A DNA stretch of 31,044 bases from Hyphomicrobiales bacterium (GTDB lineage: Bacteria > Pseudomonadota > Alphaproteobacteria > Rhizobiales > JAJFHC01). Shown piece after piece: positions 1 through 7,007 of the stretch. The DNA lies in assembly GCA_021775835.1 (NCBI GenBank), contig JAJFHC010000122.1, positions 1 to 31,044 on the forward strand. The letters run 5' to 3'. How positions within the stretch are numbered: the first letter of the stretch is position 1; every line of letters starts with the position of its first letter. Made by a program: the position numbers and the translations under genes. A model generated the notes under the pieces. The model was not told where the DNA came from. It did no database searches and worked only from the letters and a program-made list of their open reading frames with translations.

Positions 1-67
1 CGCCGACCTCACTCAACCGAACATAACGCTCATCAAGATCCCAGAAACCGGCCTGAATGCTCATCAT
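1..67 (-). CDS. IS5-family transposase, N-terminal fragment running off the left edge
   Basis: Reading leftward from an ATG at 67 (or a second at 64) gives MSIQAGFWDLDERYVRLSEV. This is the characteristic opening of a group of IS5-type DDE transposases (short N-terminus with FxDxxxRxxxLS). A GGAG ribosome-binding site sits at 75-72. Only about 20 residues are inside the window, so the DDE catalytic domain cannot be checked, and whether the element is intact is unknown. Recognition rests on the N-terminal signature alone. Confidence 0.62.
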   Translation of the reverse strand, partial: MMSIQAGFWDLDERYVRLSEVG

Positions 68-140
68 CAAACTCCGTCATCAGCGATAACGGTAGTGAAT
101 CAAATCACAGCCGATTTGACGAGGTAATTCGAGATGTCCA
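1..140 (-). mobile_element. End of an IS5-like insertion sequence (partial)
   Basis: The left edge carries the 5' end of an insertion sequence transcribed leftward. A transposase start lies at 67/64, and about 70 bases of AT-rich, non-coding IS end separate it from the interrupted HNH-like frame. The junction is placed near 115-145 because the HNH-like reading loses its family pattern right after the LPEAS motif. I cannot see the other IS end, so the terminal inverted repeat and target duplication are unverified, and the exact boundary is inferred. Confidence 0.6.
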
Positions 141-293
141 ACTGGCTTCCGGCAGAATCAGATTACCCCCGAGGGAAAATGGGATGATATGCTCGTCTCC
201 AAATCGAAAGACACCAGATGGCAACACTGTTGTCTCACAATAGATGCATTTCCCGACCGCTGAATACGTGGGCATTTTAGGTTCACCATGCAA
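105..293 (-). pseudogene. HNH-endonuclease-like gene, truncated by the IS
   Basis: The frame starts at 293 and carries a zinc-binding CIYC pair followed by DEHIIPFSLGGNLILPEAS. That is the N-terminal half of a common HNH-endonuclease-like family: two cysteines, then a conserved DEH-IP-xLGG motif with the catalytic histidine. The second Cys-x-x-Cys pair and the rest of the domain should follow the LPEAS motif. Instead the frame runs about 11 unrelated residues to a TGA at 105-107, next to the IS end. The gene is therefore most likely interrupted by the IS, with its 3' part beyond the left edge. Such genes are frequent in mobile and defence islands. The fragment is not expected to be active. 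Confidence 0.6.
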
Positions 294-433
294 TCACGGA
301 ATAAAGGTTCGGGCGGCAGCATTGAAAGCGATCTTTCTACTGCAGAGTTGGCGAAGTGCCGCGATGTCATGCTTCGCAGATTGTAGATCAACGCCGCCAC
401 TCCCCCGCCTGAAGAAAGGCCCGCGCGCACGAC

Positions 434-1174
434 CTACAATCGGTAACGGCCTTCCGGATACGATTCCACAGGCTCTCTAGTCGTATTGTGGTTGTATTCA
501 GCCCGCAACTTGACACAAATCTGTTGCCAGACCCTCTTTAAGAACTCGCTTCCAGACAACTTTTCCTGCGTGATTATTCCGCAAACACGACAGGCGAAGG
601 TAACACGTCCATCGCTGCGAAAAATAGTCGGCTCAATTTGCAAGTCGCAATTTGGGCAGTAGGGTATCAAGCTCCAAACATCACCAGGTGGAGCATATTC
701 CCATCGCCAGCAGATGCCGGAAATTGTATCGGATGTGTAATTCCGGTACGAGGTTGGTTTCTTTTTTTTTGAGTGCTTTTTTTGCGACCAAAACCGTCGT
801 GTGGCCAGAACCACGCCAATAGCAAGACACAAACTCAGTAGAGCCAAAAGTACCAAAATCCAGTTTGCAACAGGAGTTTGTGTGATCGCCCAGTTTTTGA
901 GCCAAACGACAAATTTCGTGTCCTGGTACAGCCAAACGAGGCCATAAAACAAGGCACTGACTATCGCCACTATTGTCGTGGCAATAATCTTGCTCCACAC
1001 CGGATCGCTCCAGCGTTTTTTTACTTGCTCCCAGAGAATGTTCAAAATATTGGGCAACACTTTTGCTCGTGATTTACAAAGGTCGATTCGGCGATAGTCT
1101 AGGGACGGGCGGGAGACAATGCCAGCACTCCCATGAATCTGTACACCGGGCTGTGTGACCCAATCGTGACCCAC
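434..1174 (-). CDS. Hypothetical membrane protein with two TM helices and a C-terminal zinc ribbon
   Basis: This is an unrecognised protein of up to 246 residues. Two hydrophobic segments (from SKIIATTIVAIVSALFYG and from NWILVLLALLSLCLAIGV) are followed by a very basic lysine stretch. A cytoplasmic domain then has a CPNC ... CRVC pair typical of a small zinc ribbon. The GTG at 1174 is the longest start. A GTG at 1060, just before the first helix, fits the domain better, but neither has a strong ribosome-binding site. The gene and its flanks are clearly more AT-rich than the rest of the window, and it lies on the mobile side of the tRNA remnant, so transfer is likely. No function can be assigned. 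The zinc ribbon after a membrane anchor suggests a membrane-tethered adaptor, which is inference. Confidence 0.6.
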   Translation of the reverse strand: MGHDWVTQPGVQIHGSAGIVSRPSLDYRRIDLCKSRAKVLPNILNILWEQVKKRWSDPVWSKIIATTIVAIVSALFYGLVWLYQDTKFVVWLKNWAITQTPVANWILVLLALLSLCLAIGVVLATRRFWSQKKHSKKKKPTSYRNYTSDTISGICWRWEYAPPGDVWSLIPYCPNCDLQIEPTIFRSDGRVTFACRVCGIITQEKLSGSEFLKRVWQQICVKLRAEYNHNTTREPVESYPEGRYRL

Positions 1175-1227
1175 TTGAAACGATTTAATTGAAAATTCTT
1201 AGTAAAATCAGAGTGTTACAAAACGAG

Positions 1228-1281
1228 TCCGCCCCCTTGGTAAGGGAGAGGCCGAAAGTTCGAATCTTTCCGTGGGCACCA
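1228..1281 (+). other. 3' remnant of tRNA-Thr(GGT), probable attachment site
   Basis: The segment reads as the 3' part of a tRNA. An anticodon loop TTGGTAA has GGT at 1239-1241 and an imperfect C-rich/G-rich anticodon stem. The T arm is a GAAAG/CTTTC stem closing the canonical loop TTCGAAT. The acceptor strand CGTGGGC is followed by discriminator A and an encoded CCA at 1279-1281. The expected 5' partner (GCCCACG) and a D arm are absent upstream, so this is not a functional gene. Such 3' fragments arise when an integrative element inserts into a tRNA gene; the element then lies to the left of 1228 and the host to the right. Confidence 0.72.
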
Positions 1282-1765
1282 GCACTTTCCCTGAAACTAT
1301 AACTTATCAACTGCTAACCGCGCTTTTGCGCGTCGGCTATTCGGGAAACAAGCACGCCCACAAGCCAGACGAGATGGAAACGGCACACAAGAATCGTGCA
1401 AAATCCGTGCATTGATTTCCCTGATCTGCCTCCGCCCCGGAACAACCTCCACTTTTGTGATTGACAATGCAGCGGTCTGGAAGGCCTGCTGGTTCGTACG
1501 GAGAACCCCTAATTCGGAGCACGCGTGCCAGACCGCAAGCAAAGAAAGCGCGCCCCCCCTGAATTCAGCCGTGTGCGCGCATGAATGCCTGGTTCGGTGA
1601 GATATGAAGGGGGAGAAATTTTGGGATTGCCTTTCGACCGGGCAAAATGCGCATATTGTTGCAGAGGGCAAAAAGCGCCCGTGAATCGGGGAAAACTCTT
1701 CGCCGGGATAACTTTATGAAAACCGACTTTTTAGCGTTGACCGGAGCGATTGCGACAGGCAGATC
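1282..1765. other. 484-base stretch without a supported gene
   Basis: This lies between the tRNA remnant and the sulfotransferase. Open frames exist on both strands (up to 124 codons at 1297-1671 on the minus strand), but none has recognisable motifs, hydrophobic pattern or a convincing ribosome-binding site. It could be decayed coding sequence, a dispersed repeat or a structured RNA. I see no tRNA or terminator in it. Confidence 0.45.
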
Positions 1766-2509
1766 GTGTTAGCAATGCCATTCTGGGAATTTTTTCAAAA
1801 ACGGAAAACCGGCGCTCCCCTGAACCGCCACCTGTTTGATCATGTCCCAAAATGCGGCGGGACAAGTGTTTTGAATACGCTTACTGAAATACTGCCTGCA
1901 GGCAGTGTTTCGCCACATATACACCCGTTCCAAAATTCATATACCGCTGATCTGTCACGCACGTTGGCCCGCTTTACGGTTGTTGGAGGGCATTTCGGCT
2001 ACTCATACCGGTCTTTGGTGCCTCGACGAACAACCAAACGGGCAACCGTCATCAGAGAGCCACTGTCCAGAATCAGGTCAGAGTATCGTTTTTTCCGATA
2101 TGTTTCCGATGAACTCCATTTGCGACATGTGATGATGGCGCGCGAGCTCAGCTTTAGTGATTTTATTCGGGCTCGAATGGTGCAGGACGAAAAACAACCT
2201 TCGAACTATCAGACAAGGTTTCTCGGAGGCCCCCTTGCGGGCCTGCCTGCTGTACCTGAAGCTGCCGCAAAGGAAGTTCTGGATCGCTACGATATCGTTG
2301 GCGTTACGTCTGACCTCCCCCGGTTCGTGGAGCGTCTGGCTCTATCGACTGGTTATAGTGGAGAGGTCGTGTCCGTGCTTGCCAGAGTTGATTCAAACGC
2401 ATCAAAAGGCGACGATGACCTTAGTGACGAGCAATGGGCAGAGGTTGCAGAGCAAAACACCTTCGACCTGGCCCTGTATCAGGAAGCTCTCAGACGAAGC
2501 CGCCAATAA
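1766..2509 (+). CDS. Sulfotransferase-like protein (sulfotransferase family 2 type)
   Basis: The 247-residue protein has the PAPS-binding 5'-phosphosulfate loop HVPKCGGTS at residues 26-34, the bacterial form of the P-loop-like motif HxPKTGGTS. A second conserved block, TVIREPLSRIRSEYRF, matches the 3'-phosphate-binding region that follows in this fold. It probably transfers sulfate from PAPS to a glycan or other surface component in the cytoplasm; the acceptor cannot be told. The predicted start is GTG at 1766, with an ATG at 1775 as alternative, and neither has a strong ribosome-binding site. It stands alone just downstream of the tRNA remnant and converges on the GNAT gene at 2601. The threonine of the usual PKTGG is cysteine here. 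Confidence 0.8.
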   Translation: MLAMPFWEFFQKRKTGAPLNRHLFDHVPKCGGTSVLNTLTEILPAGSVSPHIHPFQNSYTADLSRTLARFTVVGGHFGYSYRSLVPRRTTKRATVIREPLSRIRSEYRFFRYVSDELHLRHVMMARELSFSDFIRARMVQDEKQPSNYQTRFLGGPLAGLPAVPEAAAKEVLDRYDIVGVTSDLPRFVERLALSTGYSGEVVSVLARVDSNASKGDDDLSDEQWAEVAEQNTFDLALYQEALRRSRQ

Positions 2510-2600
2510 ATCTCACGCAACACGCCGGGATGTCTGCCCTCTCATCGCCAAGTTGCCAGAGCCCCGATGTCGCCAAGGGCCTTCCTGCAAACCGGTTGAT

Positions 2601-3050
2601 CTATCCCATCAGAGCCTTGCGAAAAAACACCCGGTCAAAACCGTCTTCGTGCCAGCGGCCCGTTTCCGTGTAGCCCAGTTTTGGATAAAGCGTCAGGTTC
2701 TCGGTCATCTTCGCGTTGGTGTACAACTCGACCGCGACCGCTCCCGTCTCAAGGGCACACTGTTCGGCATAAGTGATCAGCTGGATGCCGTAGCCCATGC
2801 TCTGGAAGTCCGGGTGGACGGCAACGTTTTCCAGGTGGACATGATCGTCGCGGGGGAAGAACACGGCGAAACCGGCAATCGTCCGGCCGTTGCTCAGCAC
2901 ATGGACAATGTTCTTGCCGATCTGTTGCTCGAAGTCGGCCACCATGGGTGCTGGACGCCTGCCGATTCTGGGTACGTACATGCTGTAGGCCGCTCTGGCG
3001 CAACTGTGAATGCCGCGCAGATCGGACATTTTGGCCAGCCGGATATTCAT
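2601..3050 (-). CDS. GNAT-family N-acetyltransferase
   Basis: The 149-residue protein has the GNAT fold order: an N-terminal strand (MNIRLAKMSDL), a central HLENVAVHPDFQSMGYGIQL block corresponding to motif A with the acetyl-CoA-binding Q-x-x-G-x-G-like turn, and the C-terminal N-x-LYPKLGYTETGR block. The start at 3050 is chosen because GGAGG lies about 8 bases upstream; a longer frame to 3167 has no such site. It acetylates an unknown amine, possibly a small molecule or a protein N-terminus. The gene is monocistronic, convergent with the sulfotransferase and divergent from the pair at 3275. Family assignment is firm, substrate unknown. Confidence 0.85.
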   Translation of the reverse strand: MNIRLAKMSDLRGIHSCARAAYSMYVPRIGRRPAPMVADFEQQIGKNIVHVLSNGRTIAGFAVFFPRDDHVHLENVAVHPDFQSMGYGIQLITYAEQCALETGAVAVELYTNAKMTENLTLYPKLGYTETGRWHEDGFDRVFFRKALMG

Positions 3051-3274
3051 GTTGTTTGCCCTCCACCGTCGTCGTGCCCGGACCATAACAAACTGACGGA
3101 TCTCCGGTAGGTCCAGATGTTTGCAAATTGATGTCGGCAATTGTGGCAAACGCTGACTTGCGCTCATAACAGGTACCGGTCTTCGCCCCAGCTCTCCAGC
3201 ATCAAAACTTTTTTGAAAATCCCGCCCGACCCTGTACTCTTTGGGTATCTTACACCCCTTGAGGTGCTCATTGA

Positions 3275-3583
3275 ATGCGCCAATCGCTTCAATCCTATCT
3301 GATGACGGTCATGGATCAGCCGGACGATGTTCCGGCGACCGAGCTTATCCAGCGCATCACAATTGCCCGGGATATTTCCAGGACTGAACATGTCCTGCGC
3401 GAGTTTCTGCTGAACCGGTTTGGGGCGGCGTCCCTGGAAGAGTTGTCGCGGGAGAACCTGTGTCAGGTCTGGAAGGTAGTGCAGGGCTGGGCCTACATGT
3501 GGATTTCCCACGACAAGTTTTCCATTTTCGACGAGCAGGTACCAGACTTCGACATTTTGAAGACGGGCAGGTCCGTCCGATGA
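3275..3583 (+). CDS. Hypothetical protein, first gene of a translationally coupled pair
   Basis: This is a 102-residue soluble protein of unrecognised family, mostly helical by appearance, with a tryptophan-rich centre (VWKVVQGWAYMWIS). The ATG at 3275 has a GAGGTG ribosome-binding site 8 bases upstream, which supports real coding. Its stop overlaps the start of the next gene as ATGA (3580-3583), so the two are translated together and probably work together. No metal-binding, membrane or DNA-binding motif is visible. Function unknown. Confidence 0.6.
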   Translation: MRQSLQSYLMTVMDQPDDVPATELIQRITIARDISRTEHVLREFLLNRFGAASLEELSRENLCQVWKVVQGWAYMWISHDKFSIFDEQVPDFDILKTGRSVR

Positions 3584-4095
3584 CGCAGATTGAACCCAGA
3601 TCTCTGGAGACCGAAGCGGCTGGCTTTCTGAAGGCGGCGTATGACCGGTATTGCCATGAGGGTGCCACCGTCGATGCCTTCATGGACCAGACGTTCTCGC
3701 CTTACATCCAGATCCTGCATGATGACGGTGACCGGATCCCGACTTATGTGTATGTGGGGCCGGGCGACCTGATGACCCGTTTTTTCGGGAAATCGGTGAC
3801 CGACAAGGCGCCGGGCACGCGCGGCCTGCCGGACCGGGATTTTGGCCGCAGTTGCGCCGGGCGCTACGAGGACGTGAGTTGGACACAACGACCGGCGCTG
3901 GACCGGGTGTCGGGCAAGACCCAGGGGCAATGGGTGCAGTACGACCGGCTGATCCTGCCCTGTGTGCTGGGCGACCGGCTGCCTACTTTTGTTGTTTTTC
4001 TGTGTCTGCAACGTACACTTCGTGTCCCAGACGCATCATGTGCTCGAGATCTTCAAGCTCATTCCACAACAGCGAATAGCTTGGCGAATAGTTAG
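3580..4095 (+). CDS. PAS-like sensory or ligand-binding domain protein
   Basis: The 171-residue protein starts at the ATG of an ATGA overlap with the upstream gene. Residues from about 45 onward (YVYVGPGDLMTRFFG, then GTRGLPDRDF, then GQWVQYDRLILPCVLGDRLP) resemble the single-PAS proteins common in Alphaproteobacteria: a ligand pocket, a short helix, and a final hairpin ending in the YxRLxLP motif. There is no output domain, so it would act as a stand-alone sensor or partner of the preceding protein. The last 35 or so codons read antisense over the end of the convergent gene at 3983 and do not look like PAS sequence, so the natural C-terminus may have been altered. Family assignment is by eye and tentative. 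Confidence 0.55.
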   Translation: MTQIEPRSLETEAAGFLKAAYDRYCHEGATVDAFMDQTFSPYIQILHDDGDRIPTYVYVGPGDLMTRFFGKSVTDKAPGTRGLPDRDFGRSCAGRYEDVSWTQRPALDRVSGKTQGQWVQYDRLILPCVLGDRLPTFVVFLCLQRTLRVPDASCARDLQAHSTTANSLANS

Positions 4096-4690
4096 GCGGC
4101 AGTTCTTTCCACTCGACCACATGGGGCGCGCCGTGGACGTAGCCTTTCCGGTCCCTGAATCCGTTCAGCACGAGATGGCGGTTGGTCAGGCCGTAGACGG
4201 CATTGGGTTTCCATTCGATCAGTGCGATGGCCTGGGCGATGCGGGCCAGAAGCGGGCCTATCTGACGCGCCCGGACGCGCTTGGTCAGGACCATTTCGCC
4301 GTGATAGACCACCGTGCCGGTGATCCGGCGCGGGCCGGGTGCCGCAGACTTGATGATGCCGCCGTTGAGCCGCGCCAGATTGGCCTTCAGGAACTCTTCA
4401 AGAGTGGTGGCCCCCAGTTCATCCTTGCGCATGGCCTGAACCGCAATAATCTTGCCGTCGTCGTCACGGCAATGCATCCAGAAAGCGCGTTCGGAAAGCA
4501 GGTCCATGTAGGCGGTGTCAAAATGCTCGGACACCCCGCCTTTGAGTTTTGTCGCCACCTTCTTCAGTTTCTCGAAGTCGTTGCTCAACCCGATGTGGTT
4601 GATTCCCTCTGACTCGGCCATGCGAATGCCGTCCGCTATGAACCGGCAGGCATCCAGATTTGTCTGCAGGCGCAGTTTGGTTCTTGTCAT
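3983..4690 (-). CDS. Conserved-looking hypothetical protein
   Basis: This is a protein of about 235 residues, with no family recognised. It is soluble, with a mixed composition and sharply patterned segments (FWMHCRDDDGKIIAVQAMR; a GTVVYHGEMVL strand; NAVYGLTNRHLVLNGFRDRKGY). The opening beta-rich part resembles acyltransferase folds loosely, but the acetyl-CoA loop is not evident. Starts at 4690 (GGCGGGA nearby) and 4705 (AGAAGG very close) are both possible; a TTG at 4753 is the longest. It overlaps the convergent PAS-like gene by 113 bases at its 3' end. No gene downstream shares its direction, so it appears monocistronic. Confidence 0.6.
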   Translation of the reverse strand: MTRTKLRLQTNLDACRFIADGIRMAESEGINHIGLSNDFEKLKKVATKLKGGVSEHFDTAYMDLLSERAFWMHCRDDDGKIIAVQAMRKDELGATTLEEFLKANLARLNGGIIKSAAPGPRRITGTVVYHGEMVLTKRVRARQIGPLLARIAQAIALIEWKPNAVYGLTNRHLVLNGFRDRKGYVHGAPHVVEWKELPPNYSPSYSLLWNELEDLEHMMRLGHEVYVADTEKQQK

Positions 4691-4705
4691 TGGTCCCGCC
4701 TGCAT

Positions 4706-5015
4706 GACCTTCTTCCGTGCCGAACTTATTATCAGCGACATCACAACAAACAATACTTGTTCTGGGATATTCTAGTATCGTTTTGCGAAATACAAATGGT
4801 TTAATACACAACCTTTTGCAACGCGATTGATGTTAGCATTCTATATTCACCACGCTCGCGTTAAAGCTTCCATTGAATCAGAATAGATTGAATCGACATG
4901 GCGTTGAGAAAGTTCGCTGCCGCAACAATTGCCGCAATGCTATAATTGCCGTTTGCCCCTGACTTCCACAATGGTGCAATCAGGCCTTCCCCTGCCCCAC
5001 GAAAGGACGCCACCC
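4706..5015. other. AT-rich divergent promoter region
   Basis: About 310 bases separate the divergent genes at 4690 (minus) and 5016 (plus). The stretch is clearly more AT-rich than the flanking genes. It contains a consensus TATAAT at 4941-4946 upstream of the SDR gene, but no good -35 at the right distance, so the promoter is only a candidate. No convincing small gene or operator palindrome was found. Confidence 0.35.
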
Positions 5016-5837
5016 ATGAGACTAGAACACAAGATCGCCGTCATCACCGGAGGCACCAGCGGCATCGGGCTGCGGGTGGTCGAACGGTTTCGCGCCGAGG
5101 GCGCCGAGGTCGTCTTCACCGGACGGCGGCAGGACCTGGGAGACGGGATCGCTGCGGCTACAGGCGCCACATACGTCAAGGCCGATGCCGGCGGCGAAGC
5201 GGACGCGGAACGCACCGTCAAAGAGACACTCGACACTCATGGGCGTATCGACATCCTGATGAACAATGCCGGGGCGCCAGCACCGGCAGGTCGTCTGGAA
5301 GACCTGCCGCTGGACGGGTTCGATCTGGCAATCCAGGTCCATGTGCGCGGCACGCTTGCCCACATGAAACACGCGGCCCCTGCAATGCGGGCGCAAGGGT
5401 CTGGCAGCATCATCAATGTGGGGTCGGTCGCGGGACACCGGGCGGGGTACAGTTCATCCCTGATCTATGGAGTCGCAAAGGCGGCGGTCATTCACCTGAC
5501 CCGGTGCGCGGCCATGGAACTGGGCGAGGACGGGGTCCGTGTGAACTCGATCTCACCGGGCGGCATCGCCACCGGCATATTTGCAAAGTCGCTGGGGATG
5601 GACACGGACGAAGCCGACAACACCACCGAGAAGGTGAAGGCTGCACTGGCGACAATTCAGGCGATCCCGCGGGCGGGACTGACCGACGATATTGCCGCCG
5701 CCGCCATTTTTCTGGGCAGCGACGAAGCGGGATTCGTCAACGGCGAGGATATGGTCATCGATGGAGGCTTGATCTGGGGACGGCGGCATTCGGAGGTCAT
5801 GAAAGGCGGCGGCACCTGGAGTCACCTATTCGAATAG
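5016..5837 (+). CDS. Short-chain dehydrogenase/reductase (SDR), classical type
   Basis: The 273-residue enzyme has all classical SDR landmarks: the nucleotide-binding TGGTSGIG at residues 11-18, NNAG at 83-86, catalytic Ser137, and Tyr151-x3-Lys155, followed by the conserved RVNSISPGGIATG loop. It is a cytosolic NAD(P)-dependent oxidoreductase acting on an alcohol/ketone pair; the substrate cannot be read from sequence. The GRR after the second beta strand suggests a preference for NADP(H), which is inference. The ATG at 5016 has AAGGA 9 bases upstream. It is monocistronic and converges on the WD40-like gene with only about 11 bases between the stops. Confidence 0.92.
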   Translation: MRLEHKIAVITGGTSGIGLRVVERFRAEGAEVVFTGRRQDLGDGIAAATGATYVKADAGGEADAERTVKETLDTHGRIDILMNNAGAPAPAGRLEDLPLDGFDLAIQVHVRGTLAHMKHAAPAMRAQGSGSIINVGSVAGHRAGYSSSLIYGVAKAAVIHLTRCAAMELGEDGVRVNSISPGGIATGIFAKSLGMDTDEADNTTEKVKAALATIQAIPRAGLTDDIAAAAIFLGSDEAGFVNGEDMVIDGGLIWGRRHSEVMKGGGTWSHLFE

Positions 5838-5851
5838 AGCGACCTGCTCTA
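5835..5851. terminator. Small hairpin between convergent genes
   Basis: A perfect 6-bp stem TAGAGC/GCTCTA with a 5-base loop sits at the meeting point of the SDR and WD40-like genes and includes the SDR stop codon. There is no clear T run on either side, so a bidirectional terminator role is only a suggestion. Confidence 0.25.
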
Positions 5852-6928
5852 GGGCTTGTTGAGAACCAGGTCCGCCACATCGACAATGGCGATGGTCGAG
5901 TCCCACAAGGCAACAGCAAGCCGGGTGCCGTCACTGGAAAACGACAGGGACTGAATGACCAGTCCTGTACTGGCCTCGAACACCTTGCTGCCATCATCGA
6001 CGTTCCACAGGCGAAGCAGGCCGTTCTCGTCGCCGGTGGCCAGAAGTTTTCCGTCTGGGGACGCCGCGACACCACGCACCCAGTAAGAGTCAAAGCCGTC
6101 CTGGCGCCACCCGGGATCCCCGGTGGTTGCGGCCAGCCCGATGAGGCCAGACCTGGCCTCGGTTTGCGACCCCGCGACGAGCGTTGTCGATCGCGGCGGA
6201 AAGACCATCTTCCACATGCCTGCAACCACGGTAGAGTCGTCCAGAGCCGTTGAGGGCGTTACGTCGAGGTTCGCTGCCACTTCGAAAACATCAAGCCGGG
6301 TCCTGTGACCGTCGTCGTCGCTGTAGGCCCCCTGGGCCGCTGCAACAAACCGGCCGTTGTCAGAGATTGCCAGGCCATTGCGAACCGGCATGGCAGTCTT
6401 GATGGTCACTTCGCGTACCGACAGCATCGCACTCCAGACATCGACCGTTCGGGAGGCCTGGCTGGCAAGGGCGAACCGGGAGCAGTTGCCATCCCAGACC
6501 ACATGATCAAAGGCTCCTGTGGTGAGTCGCCGGGCGCCAAGAGGTGTGGGCTGGGGGTCACGCGCCAGGTTGAGGATCGAAACCCGGTCCTCCTTGGCAA
6601 TGATCAGTGCGGACCGGTTTCGGCAGTACCCAAATAGCGAATCTGTGTAGGCAATGACTTCCGGACTGCTGTCCTTCAGGCCCCACAATACCACGTCGCC
6701 GTTTTCCTGGCGCGACACAATACGATTGTGCTTGTCATCGAAAACGATATCCATGGCAAGTGTCGGCAAGCGGCCATCAGGGGAATGATCACCGGGTGTA
6801 CCCAGCACGGTTGAGAATTTTACCGCGGGCACCGGCGCAGGTGTCATGGACACGTAGGCGATAACCGGGACGGCAAGCGCCACGACCAGAGCCAACGCCC
6901 CGGCAACCACAAGAAGCCTGACTTTCAC
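5849..6928 (-). CDS. Membrane-anchored WD40-repeat-like beta-propeller protein
   Basis: The protein has about 359 residues. An N-terminal hydrophobic segment (RLLVVAGALALVVALAVPV) acts as signal anchor, placing the rest in the periplasm. The body consists of propeller blades with the WD40 cadence (a GH/SPDG turn, then LxLWxxxDG): NGDVVLWGLKD near the start, then ASPDGKLLATGDENGLLRLW and SFSSDGTRLAVALWDSTIAI at the end. The blades are degenerate in the middle. The likely start is GTG at 6928 with GGAG 9 bases upstream; a TTG at 6943 lies inside the tandem repeat. Such proteins act as binding scaffolds and no enzyme motif is seen. It is divergent from the SulP transporter. Confidence 0.75.
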   Translation of the reverse strand: MKVRLLVVAGALALVVALAVPVIAYVSMTPAPVPAVKFSTVLGTPGDHSPDGRLPTLAMDIVFDDKHNRIVSRQENGDVVLWGLKDSSPEVIAYTDSLFGYCRNRSALIIAKEDRVSILNLARDPQPTPLGARRLTTGAFDHVVWDGNCSRFALASQASRTVDVWSAMLSVREVTIKTAMPVRNGLAISDNGRFVAAAQGAYSDDDGHRTRLDVFEVAANLDVTPSTALDDSTVVAGMWKMVFPPRSTTLVAGSQTEARSGLIGLAATTGDPGWRQDGFDSYWVRGVAASPDGKLLATGDENGLLRLWNVDDGSKVFEASTGLVIQSLSFSSDGTRLAVALWDSTIAIVDVADLVLNKP

Positions 6929-6940
6929 AACCCGGTACTC

Positions 6941-6969
6941 CAACTCAACTCAACTCAACTCAACTCAAC
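6941..6969. repeat. Pentanucleotide tandem repeat (CAACT)5.8
   Basis: Five perfect CAACT units plus CAAC form a 29-base uninterrupted microsatellite (TTGAG/AGTTG on the coding strand of the WD40-like gene). It abuts the gene's ribosome-binding site and lies within the leader or promoter. Because the unit is not a multiple of three, gain or loss of units would change leader spacing, or the frame of a TTG start within it. Confidence 0.95.
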
Positions 6970-7007
6970 GCCACTAGTAACAGAGCGCACGACAATCACA
7001 TAGGACG

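Noticed and set aside
1297..1671. A 124-codon minus-strand frame near the tRNA remnant
   Set aside because: No ribosome-binding site, motif or plausible composition; kept only as an unexplained region.
4946..6253. A 435-codon plus-strand frame
   Set aside because: It reads the SDR gene out of frame and then antisense through the WD40-like gene; arginine- and glycine-rich shadow composition, no motifs.
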